A DNA stretch of 41,361 nt from JAAYJT01 sp037446395. Its GTDB lineage: Bacteria; Bacteroidota; Bacteroidia; Bacteroidales; JAAYJT01. Location of the stretch: assembly GCA_037446395.1 (NCBI GenBank), contig JBBIIP010000027.1, positions 1 to 41,361 of the forward strand, written 5' to 3'. A program made the translations under genes and the position numbers. The notes beneath the pieces were generated by a model, which was not told the DNA's origin, searched no databases, and saw nothing but the letters and a program-made list of their open reading frames with translations. Below, one piece after another: positions 16,195 to 23,691 of the stretch (the stretch's first letter is position 1; each line of letters opens with the position of its first letter).

Positions 16195-18543
16195 TCATTT
16201 TGGAGTAACCATTATGCTCACCGGGTCAACCCCTAAAGTGCGGGCGCTGATATGGAAGGATTTATTCTTTGCATTTACTTTCATTAATGCAGATGCTATT
16301 CCTGCTTCGGTGCGAATGGCTTCCGGATTCACGATTTGTGCATCTCCATCCACCTGAAACTCCACCTGGACTCCGTTTTGGGGCACTACTGTACCATTAT
16401 GATCAATCAACCGGGCATGAATAAATACCATATCGCCACCGCCTGCACGTAGTGGGCGCCCGCTCTCTTCAATTGCAAGGCATAAATTTGTGGCAGCCTC
16501 TGGGGTGCGAACAGCGTGCTCAGCCACTTGTTTTCCGCCAATATATCCTTTTGCATTCAGCGTGCCTTTTTCAAAGGCTTTCAATTTAAAGGTAAAAGGA
16601 GGATGAGCCAGGTTGAAGGAAATGTTGTTGGAGTCGGGTTTTTGAACTCCCAAACTTCTGCCGTTCAGGAACAATTCAACTTGCTCGCAGTTGCTAAAAA
16701 TCCTGACATTTAGCGGTGATTGTTCATTCCAATATGTGGCTATAAACACCATCGGGCCACTTTTGTATAAATTCGATTTTTCGAAAGGCGACCGCTGGCT
16801 TTGGAAAAAATAGTAACTGAACTTTGGCAAACGATCAATGCTCATGATGCCTGAGGCTTCCAGGTCGTTTGCATATCCCCGGTTGTAATCAAACATTACC
16901 CAATATCCATCTGCAAAGGCAGGGGTATTGAAATTATCGTTGTGGGCTTCCTGAATGTTGGTAGCTTGCTGCAGCAACCGAACCTCGCCATCTGCGAGGA
17001 GTTGGCGGCTCGAGCGTTCGGCTTGCAATAAGTTTTGCCACTTATCCTGATTTAGTCCGGCATTCATGGCATAATATTCCCAGTCGCCATATTCGGAAAC
17101 GATATAAGGTTTTTGCGGAGGATTGTAATGCTCTAACCGGTGTTGCCGGGCTTGCAAATAAATATCGTAGCCATATTCCTGCCAGCCGGCAGAATAGGTA
17201 TTGTGTCCCGAATATTCGCTATGCACAATCGAATGCAATGAATCAATAAAGTATTCATCCATCCACGATTCGTTGAGCGAGAGTTCCCATGCTATCACAC
17301 ACGGATGATTGCGGTCTCGGCGAATCAGATCCCGGCCTGTTTGCAATATTTGTTGCTGGAATTCGGGGTTTGTCGAATAATATTGCCAGCCAAGGATCGC
17401 ATTGAGTACTACCAGGCCAAGCTCATCGCAAGCATCCATAAATGCCGGCGCGTGGGGATAATGTGATAGTCTGACATAATCGAAACCAGCTTCTTTTATC
17501 TTCATAGCATCACGATATTGTGCCTCATTGCTCAGGGCGTATCCGATGTAGGGGTAGTCCTGGTGCCGGTTCACACCCCTGAGAAACATCTTCTCGCCGT
17601 TGATAGAGAAACCCTCTTTAGTGATGTTGATTTCACGAATTCCAATGCGCGTTTCAATTGCATCAGCGACTTTGTCATTGGCCACTAGAATGGTTTTTAG
17701 CTGATAAAGTTTTGGCGATTTGGGCGACCAAAGCTGAGGGTGCCTTACCAGGAGGGTTGAAATATCCTCATGGGCGCTACCTGCGTTCATTTCAATTTCC
17801 GGCGAAGCAATTTCTGCAATCATCTTTGATCCATCCCAAAGTTCCTGAACGACACTAACATTCCGGGATTGATCTGATTGATTTTGTATATGTGTTTTAA
17901 TATGAACGGTGGCTTGTTGGCTTGAAACCTTTGGATAGGTTACAAAAACACCACCACTTGCTGTCAGCCCCGCTTCAATGGGGTCGCTTATATGAACGGG
18001 GTTTTTAATGATCAGGAATGCATCGCGATAGAGGCCCCCGTACATATTGAAATCGAGTTGTCGCATGGGTTTTGGGCCTGTTGTTTCATTGTCGGTGTTG
18101 TCGAGCCTGACCAATATTTCATTGGGCTTGTCATAAAATGCAGCGTGGGTGAAATTAACCACAACCGGCAGATATCCGCCTTGCTTTTTTATTAATTTCG
18201 TCCCGTTCACCCAAACTTCGCACACATTCATTGCTCCATCGAATTTGAGAAAAAGCTGTTTATTTTTACACCCATTGGGGAGAGAAAAGACCTTTTTGTA
18301 CCAGCAGATTCCCTGCCACTGCCCATCCATGACCTTGGGCTCTATTTTGGGCGTGTGGGGGAGCGAAACAGTTACCCAGTCAACCTGTTTGCCTCCGGTT
18401 TGATCAACTGCTTCGTTGGTGATGGCAAATTCCCAGTTGGAATTAAATAGCAAGGTGCCTGCCGGTTTACTGCACGACCAGCCGCTGAGTAGGATGGCGC
18501 CAATCAAAGTTGTGGTTGAGAGTCTATTATTCAATATCTTCAT
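16195..18543 (-). CDS. Glycoside hydrolase family 2 lipoprotein (beta-galactosidase-like)
   Basis: The chosen ATG at 18543 gives a lipoprotein signal with lipobox SGWSC (Cys24); an upstream in-frame ATG at 18585 would place 14 polar residues before it and overlap the previous gene. The 782-residue protein has the GH2 sugar-binding, Ig-like and TIM-barrel domains. The putative acid/base is Glu425 in WELSLNESWMD and the nucleophile Glu484 in PYIVSEYGDWEYY. RGVNRHQDYPYIGYA and YDYVRLSHYPH-like segments are typical GH2 barrel strands. C-terminal Ig-like domains follow (QVELFLNGRSLGV; DUF4982-like). Given GH53 only 7 bp upstream, the likely role is removing galactose from galacto-oligosaccharides. 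Confidence 0.9.
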   Translation of the reverse strand: MKILNNRLSTTTLIGAILLSGWSCSKPAGTLLFNSNWEFAITNEAVDQTGGKQVDWVTVSLPHTPKIEPKVMDGQWQGICWYKKVFSLPNGCKNKQLFLKFDGAMNVCEVWVNGTKLIKKQGGYLPVVVNFTHAAFYDKPNEILVRLDNTDNETTGPKPMRQLDFNMYGGLYRDAFLIIKNPVHISDPIEAGLTASGGVFVTYPKVSSQQATVHIKTHIQNQSDQSRNVSVVQELWDGSKMIAEIASPEIEMNAGSAHEDISTLLVRHPQLWSPKSPKLYQLKTILVANDKVADAIETRIGIREINITKEGFSINGEKMFLRGVNRHQDYPYIGYALSNEAQYRDAMKIKEAGFDYVRLSHYPHAPAFMDACDELGLVVLNAILGWQYYSTNPEFQQQILQTGRDLIRRDRNHPCVIAWELSLNESWMDEYFIDSLHSIVHSEYSGHNTYSAGWQEYGYDIYLQARQHRLEHYNPPQKPYIVSEYGDWEYYAMNAGLNQDKWQNLLQAERSSRQLLADGEVRLLQQATNIQEAHNDNFNTPAFADGYWVMFDYNRGYANDLEASGIMSIDRLPKFSYYFFQSQRSPFEKSNLYKSGPMVFIATYWNEQSPLNVRIFSNCEQVELFLNGRSLGVQKPDSNNISFNLAHPPFTFKLKAFEKGTLNAKGYIGGKQVAEHAVRTPEAATNLCLAIEESGRPLRAGGGDMVFIHARLIDHNGTVVPQNGVQVEFQVDGDAQIVNPEAIRTEAGIASALMKVNAKNKSFHISARTLGVDPVSIMVTPK

Positions 18544-18550
18544 CTGATTG

Positions 18551-19636
18551 TCACTTTTTAAATGCGGTAATTCCTTTAAAGGCATTGCCAGTTTCGCTGA
18601 ACAGGCTGCGTCCCAGATAGAACATTCCTGCCTGTGGAAGGCTCAAGGCTTCAGGCTCCCAATAGAACAGGCCTTTTACTTTTGGAAAGGACCTTGCAAT
18701 CGTGTCGAGGGTACGCAAGTAGTCGTATTGCCCTTGCTCTGTTGGAGGAAAAGGGCGGTAGTTGAGAACAAAACCTCCTGGTTCGGGATACCAGTTGTTT
18801 GAATAATATGCAATCTCAACAATAATGATTTCCTGAGTAAACGTACTCGACAGCGAAGACAGATTGAATTTCAGGTCGTTCAGGGTGCCATGCCACCACG
18901 GATAATAGCTTAGGCCAATGATGTCAAACTCAACACCCTGCTGAAGGATGCGCCTGAAGAAATACTCGGAGGCGCCGAAATCACCGCCTTTGTCAATGTG
19001 GATCATCACAGGCACTTTTGTGCTTCCATATGCTTCTTTAACCCCGTTGATTCCGGCCTTCAGCAGCGTGCAAAAGCTTGCCCAATCTTCGCCCGTGGAT
19101 TTATAAATTTTTCCTTCGGGCCAAAGCATGCCGGGAGTAACCTCATTGCCAATCTGAACCATATCCGGCAAGACATCAGCAGCCTTCATGGCCTGGATCA
19201 CCCGTCGGGAATAATGATATACGCTATCGGTCAAAACTGAAAATGGCAAGCTCGCCCAGGCTGCAGGCTTGTATTGTTTGCCCGGATCAGCCCAGGTGTC
19301 GGAATAATGGAAATTGAGCAGCAACTTCATTCCGGCTGCTTTTATTTTCTTGGCCGCAGCGATGGTATAACTGAGCGAATTACACACAGGGCCTTCCATG
19401 TTTGGGGTATGAAATAATCGGAGCCTTCCCCAGTTGTAGCCATTGCTACTGAACAATTGAAGCGCATCTACAGCCTGATTATTCCATTTATAGGTTGCTC
19501 CTAAATCTTCCAGTTTCTTTAAAACAGAAAAATCGCCCCCAATGTATAAGTCCCTGCCAGTGGGGTCATCAATTTTCTTCTGGTCGCAGGAGCTAATAAA
19601 AAACAAACCTAAAATGATGGTGAGTGGTCTGATCAT
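18551..19636 (-). CDS. ganB: GH53 endo-beta-1,4-galactanase lipoprotein
   Basis: This enzyme cleaves beta-1,4-galactan (pectic type I arabinogalactan side chains). The 361 residues start with a lipoprotein signal (lipobox ISSC, Cys17). The GH53 barrel is clear: GYNWGRLRLFHTPN, KLLLNFHYSDTWADPGKQYK, catalytic acid/base Glu165 in VQIGNEVTPGMLWPEGK, GLSYYPWWHG and nucleophile Glu274 in IIIVEIAYYS. It is probably surface-exposed or periplasmic. It starts 108 bp after the esterase gene and overlaps none; GH2 begins 7 bp later, so GH53 and GH2 are translationally close. This gene is the best single clue to the PUL substrate. Confidence 0.93.
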   Translation of the reverse strand: MIRPLTIILGLFFISSCDQKKIDDPTGRDLYIGGDFSVLKKLEDLGATYKWNNQAVDALQLFSSNGYNWGRLRLFHTPNMEGPVCNSLSYTIAAAKKIKAAGMKLLLNFHYSDTWADPGKQYKPAAWASLPFSVLTDSVYHYSRRVIQAMKAADVLPDMVQIGNEVTPGMLWPEGKIYKSTGEDWASFCTLLKAGINGVKEAYGSTKVPVMIHIDKGGDFGASEYFFRRILQQGVEFDIIGLSYYPWWHGTLNDLKFNLSSLSSTFTQEIIIVEIAYYSNNWYPEPGGFVLNYRPFPPTEQGQYDYLRTLDTIARSFPKVKGLFYWEPEALSLPQAGMFYLGRSLFSETGNAFKGITAFKK

Positions 19637-19744
19637 ATAACTATTTTTAGAGGTTAATTACTATAATCTGGTCAAATTCGTTTATCGGTTATCTATTTTG
19701 AAGCCCTTTCAATGTTATCCTAAGATGCCGTGCATTATCAAATT

Positions 19745-20659
19745 CTAATCATTAACTCCCAGCAGGAAAGAGATTGGAATATGCGCCCTAGTGCTCCATG
19801 ATTTTTCATTGTGGTCGTGCCCCGGGAATTTTATTGATTTATAGTTTGTCGCGCCAAAGCCATGCGTTTGGAACAGGCTGTCAATGATGAGTTGGTTCGC
19901 CTCATACGAGGCATCCAGGTTTTCGGTGCCATAATCAAAATACCATTTCGATTGTTTAAGGCTTTCGATCTTAGGTGCGAGGTATTCAACACAGGCTCTG
20001 GTAAATTCTTGGGTACTGTCTTTAATCCGAAACGGCCAATGCGTCGAAATACATGCAGCGCCACCAAAAACATCAGGATATTCGGCCAGGGCATACATCG
20101 AAATCAGCCCACCCATGCTCGAGCCCATGACAAAGGTATTTTGCCGGTCATGGAGTGTACGATAACAGGAATCAATATATGGTTTCAGTTCCTTTACAAT
20201 AAATTGCAAATACTGATCACTTAATGGTTCATTCCCGAAACCAAACTCAGCCTTCAGGTTTTGTTTTGTTGTATCACTTAATTTCCGGAAAGGAGCATTG
20301 GGGGCGTATTCAAAAAATCGTTTTGGGGTGTTCCAAATTCCAACCACAATACATCCATCTGTCTTTTTTTCATTAATCAGCCGGGTGATGGTTTCGTCAA
20401 TGCCCCACTCGACTCCTCCAAAAGCTGTTTCTTGAGCGAAAAGATTTTGCCCGTCGTGCATGTAAATAACAGGGAATTGCTTTTCGGTATACAAATCATA
20501 GCCAGGCGGAAGCCACACGTCAACCAAACGTTGATCTGCCCACATCGAGGAGAACTCTTCGAGGCGAATCAATTTGCCTTCTATAGTCTTGTTTGTTCCA
20601 TTGCATGCATGACTTGCTACAATCATGCTGGCTATAATAAATGAGAAACAGGCTTTCAT
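19745..20659 (-). CDS. Alpha/beta-hydrolase esterase lipoprotein (esterase D/CE1-like)
   Basis: The 304-residue protein has a lipoprotein-type signal (lipobox ASHAC, Cys19). The alpha/beta-hydrolase core has the start of the fold in VDVWLPPGYD and FPVIYMHDGQNLF, the nucleophile elbow GSSMGG (Ser181) after TFVMG, and a plausible catalytic His in KFPGHDHNEKSW. This type resembles IroE/Fes-like and CE1-like putative esterases often found in Bacteroidota carbohydrate loci. The acyl group it removes is unknown; acetyl or feruloyl groups on pectic galactan would fit the neighbours. It lies 15 bp downstream of the GH13 gene, probably in the same transcript. Confidence 0.85.
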   Translation of the reverse strand: MKACFSFIIASMIVASHACNGTNKTIEGKLIRLEEFSSMWADQRLVDVWLPPGYDLYTEKQFPVIYMHDGQNLFAQETAFGGVEWGIDETITRLINEKKTDGCIVVGIWNTPKRFFEYAPNAPFRKLSDTTKQNLKAEFGFGNEPLSDQYLQFIVKELKPYIDSCYRTLHDRQNTFVMGSSMGGLISMYALAEYPDVFGGAACISTHWPFRIKDSTQEFTRACVEYLAPKIESLKQSKWYFDYGTENLDASYEANQLIIDSLFQTHGFGATNYKSIKFPGHDHNEKSWSTRAHIPISFLLGVND

Positions 20660-20674
20660 TTTGCGTGTTTATAA

Positions 20675-22522
20675 TTAATTCATCTTTAAAATTACCGCAC
20701 TGAATGGTCCCATGAGCGCCTCTTTTCCATTAATTACCTTATCTTCAAGCAGATTGGTATAACTTTCTGCATCCGGCAAATCAAATGATGCCGTGTCTGC
20801 CTCCAGGTTGAATAGCACATAAATTTTTTCCTTATTCCATTCGCGTTTATACATCAGTTTATTGCCATCTGAATAAATCACTTCAAAACTGCCATTAACG
20901 AGTGCTGGTTCTTTTTTGCGGATTTGGATTAATTGCTGAATGAAGCTAAAATGTGCTTCATCAAATGCAGGTTCATTATACGTTTTAGCCCCTGGATGTA
21001 TGTTGTTGCGCGTTTCGGGCTTCATTTTTCTTTCTTTCCACCAAATTGGTTTGCGGCAATCGGGGTCATCGCTGCCCCACATGCCCAACTCGTCGCCATT
21101 CCAGATATGTGGTGCACCAATGTTGGTGAACTGATGAATGAGATATAGCCCAACTCTTTTATAAGTTTCCTCGTTTGGTTTTCCGGTCATATAATCAGGG
21201 TCCTCATAAGGATTTGCGTGATATTTATATTTTCCGCTGTTTGCGAAACAGGTCAGCAGGCGCGGGCTATCATGCGTTGCATTCACATTCATCATGGCAT
21301 ATCGGAATGGTTCATTCAATCTTTTCCATTCAAATTCCAGTTGTTGAGCAAAAGTGTTTGCAGAGATTGTAGTCGCTCCTTCGGCAAAGAACCCTCTGGC
21401 CGGGCGGTAGGCATGATAAAACATCACGGCATCAAAAATATCTCCACTTGAATAAGGCGTAGGATCCATAAAATCATCGGGCCAATGCGACCACCAAATC
21501 TCCCCTACGAGTAATGCTTCTGGGTTAATTGATTTCACAAATTTCCGATAGTCGCGCCAGAATCCGAGTGGGATCTGATCTGCCACATCGAGCCGGAAAC
21601 CATCAATGCCTTTCGAAATATCACCGTCTGGTGCTAACCAGCGCCTGGTCACATCAAAAACGTGCTGCTTTACTTCGGGATTTAGATTTCCCTCAAAAGG
21701 AATTCCGTGAACCCTCTCTCCTTCAAGGTCAATCTTCTTAAATTCGGGCAGGCTCATAATGTTCAACCAACCTTTATATTTAAACTCGTTTTCAGGGGTT
21801 GAGGGATCATCAAAAGCCAACACCTCGAACCAATCCTTATAACGCGATAACTGTTGATTTTTGATCAGGTCCTGCCATGCCCAGAATAATACCCCGGTAT
21901 GGTTCCATGAATAATCAATAATAACTTTGATGTTGCGTTGGTGGCATTCCCTGATGAGTCTCAAAAACAACTTATCAGCCGATGTCCATTGCCAGGTTGC
22001 CGGATCAGCAGGGTTTTCGGCGGCGATTATTTGCATATCACCTTCCGGATCCGGCCCGAAATTCACATCAATGTGATGGTAGTTCCTGGCATCGTATTTA
22101 TGCAGGGATGGGGCATCGTTGAGCGGGTTGAAATAAATAGCAGTTATACCAAGTTTTTCCAGGTAGTCGAGTTTATCAAGCACTCCCTGCAGGTCGCCAC
22201 CATAGCGGCGGTGTTGAAGTGTTTCCCTGAGCGACAATCCAGTACTTTTTGCCCAAGGCTCTTGTTCATACCAATCCCATTCCCAGGGAGTAGTTTGCCA
22301 TTTCTCGGGTACGGGAAAAGACGCAGTTGGGGATGAGATGGTTCTAATGGTAGGGTCGTTCGCTGTGTCGCCATTGTTGAATCGCTCTACAAAAATTTGA
22401 TACCATATTACATCCCTTGCCCACGAAGGGGGTTCGTTATTGAGGGCAACATTTGCGCGTTTCGCACAGGAGCTTGTAAATAACACAAAACCAAAGAAAA
22501 GAATAGACAGGTTGTATCTCAT
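20675..22522 (-). CDS. GH13 alpha-amylase-family lipoprotein
   Basis: Reading from ATG 22522 (an ATG at 22531 is equally in frame), the 615-residue protein has lipobox TSSC (Cys19). The GH13 catalytic residues are in order: nucleophile Asp312 in GIDGFRLDVADQIP, acid/base Glu341 in ALLVGEIWWSHWP, and the transition-state stabiliser Asp418 in NATHDSPR. The DVIWYQIFVERFNNGD start, the RRYGGDLQGVLDKLDYLEKL block and the C-terminal beta domain are typical of neopullulanase/cyclomaltodextrinase-like members of Bacteroidota, such as SusA. The expected substrate is alpha-1,4-glucan oligosaccharide. It follows an intrinsic terminator after susE, with no clear promoter of its own. Confidence 0.93.
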   Translation of the reverse strand: MRYNLSILFFGFVLFTSSCAKRANVALNNEPPSWARDVIWYQIFVERFNNGDTANDPTIRTISSPTASFPVPEKWQTTPWEWDWYEQEPWAKSTGLSLRETLQHRRYGGDLQGVLDKLDYLEKLGITAIYFNPLNDAPSLHKYDARNYHHIDVNFGPDPEGDMQIIAAENPADPATWQWTSADKLFLRLIRECHQRNIKVIIDYSWNHTGVLFWAWQDLIKNQQLSRYKDWFEVLAFDDPSTPENEFKYKGWLNIMSLPEFKKIDLEGERVHGIPFEGNLNPEVKQHVFDVTRRWLAPDGDISKGIDGFRLDVADQIPLGFWRDYRKFVKSINPEALLVGEIWWSHWPDDFMDPTPYSSGDIFDAVMFYHAYRPARGFFAEGATTISANTFAQQLEFEWKRLNEPFRYAMMNVNATHDSPRLLTCFANSGKYKYHANPYEDPDYMTGKPNEETYKRVGLYLIHQFTNIGAPHIWNGDELGMWGSDDPDCRKPIWWKERKMKPETRNNIHPGAKTYNEPAFDEAHFSFIQQLIQIRKKEPALVNGSFEVIYSDGNKLMYKREWNKEKIYVLFNLEADTASFDLPDAESYTNLLEDKVINGKEALMGPFSAVILKMN

Positions 22523-22570
22523 GATGTACAATTCAATTAATTAAACATTCTCGAAAATCCTCTGTAAAAA

Positions 22571-22603
22571 TACAAAAGGCCAGCTAAAGACCGGCCTTTT
22601 GTA
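22571..22603 (-). terminator. Intrinsic terminator/attenuator between susE and GH13
   Basis: TACAAAAGGCC at 22571-22581 pairs perfectly with GGCCTTTTGTA at 22593-22603 (11 bp, loop 11 nt). On the minus strand the stem is followed by a TTTTT run (about 22570-22566). The hairpin sits 20 bp after the susE stop and about 40 bp before the GH13 start, in a same-strand gap. It probably limits how much transcript continues from susCDE into the enzyme genes. Confidence 0.75.
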
Positions 22604-22623
22604 TTCGATTAAGGTTAATCAGC

Positions 22624-23664
22624 CTAATTCTTAACAAGTGTGTATCTGTAGAGTGCTTTGCTCAAATTGAGCGTAACAGTGTAGTTCCCGGCACTCGTAA
22701 CGTCAATGTCGGCGCCACCGTATTCAAGTATCCCGTTGGCACCATCGTCTCCAAGGTTGATATCCCAGCCACCGTTGGCACGGAATTTAATTTTACCAAC
22801 TGTGAGGGCTGCTGTTACCCTCCAAACTTTATTGGTAACATCGTAAGTCATGGCCTGGTCGGTGTTCCATCCACCCGGAGTCGCGCTTCCGATCAATCCC
22901 CAGGAAGTCCTCACAAACGTATGGGTGAGATTATTCATATTGACATTGAGTTTATAGCATCCTGCGGCACCGGCTTTAATGTTTGCCCCATCAGGTTCCA
23001 AGGTGCCATCAGCTCCGTTATCGCCGTAGTTTACAGCCCAGCTAAATGAGCTGGTATATTTAAATTCGGTGTTGGCGTTCGCAAACCAGAGGTATCCTTC
23101 GTATTTGCCATCTGATTTTGCAGAATAGACAACAGTTGTCAGATCAGCCGGGTTCCATCCCTGGTGTGATCCAGGTACTGAAAGCATTGGATAAACAATT
23201 GGAGCGACAAAAGGTGTAATAGTGAGCTTAATTACCTGTGAATACAGTATTTCTACGTTGTCATTGACCGTCGCCTTCAGGCGCAAATCCAAGGCAAGTG
23301 CGGCGGGGGTTTCAGGATCGGAAAGAAATCCCAACAGTTGATTGTTGAAATTATCAATCAAGACATCTGCCTTTTCTTTATTATTCACCGTTGCAACTCC
23401 CACCGGGCTGGCGAAGTTAGTGCCTTGTTTTGCAATTTCGAGCACGTAGGTCACTGATGCATCAAAGCCATAAGTGGCCACTTTCCATTTGAATTCGATG
23501 GTTTTATCTTTATCCTCCTTCTTCAACAGCATGGTTGTTCCATCAGTCGGAGTGAGCATCGAAGGGGCTTTCGGGTCAATTACTGCCCTTTCTTCGTCCT
23601 TTTCACAAGCCGAAAAGGCGAGGATAACCGACAAACCCAGGATTAATTTCGATATATTTTTCAT
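22624..23664 (-). CDS. SusE/SusF-like outer-membrane glycan-binding lipoprotein
   Basis: The 346 residues have a lipoprotein signal with lipobox FSAC (Cys20) followed by EKDEE, an acidic stretch like surface-export signals of Bacteroidota lipoproteins. A SusE-type N-terminal Ig-like domain (about 30-150; APSMLTPTDGTTMLL) precedes two tandem SusE/F-type carbohydrate-binding modules (about 157-252 and 253-346), each with GWN, FKY/KFRAN, and NYGDNGADG/NLGDDGANG loops. It binds extracellular glycan and feeds SusC/SusD. The two modules are strikingly similar to a pair inserted in the SusD protein encoded immediately upstream. It begins 27 bp after susD and ends at a terminator. Confidence 0.9.
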   Translation of the reverse strand: MKNISKLILGLSVILAFSACEKDEERAVIDPKAPSMLTPTDGTTMLLKKEDKDKTIEFKWKVATYGFDASVTYVLEIAKQGTNFASPVGVATVNNKEKADVLIDNFNNQLLGFLSDPETPAALALDLRLKATVNDNVEILYSQVIKLTITPFVAPIVYPMLSVPGSHQGWNPADLTTVVYSAKSDGKYEGYLWFANANTEFKYTSSFSWAVNYGDNGADGTLEPDGANIKAGAAGCYKLNVNMNNLTHTFVRTSWGLIGSATPGGWNTDQAMTYDVTNKVWRVTAALTVGKIKFRANGGWDINLGDDGANGILEYGGADIDVTSAGNYTVTLNLSKALYRYTLVKN

Positions 23665-23691
23665 ATTTATGTATGTTTAATTGTCCAAATT

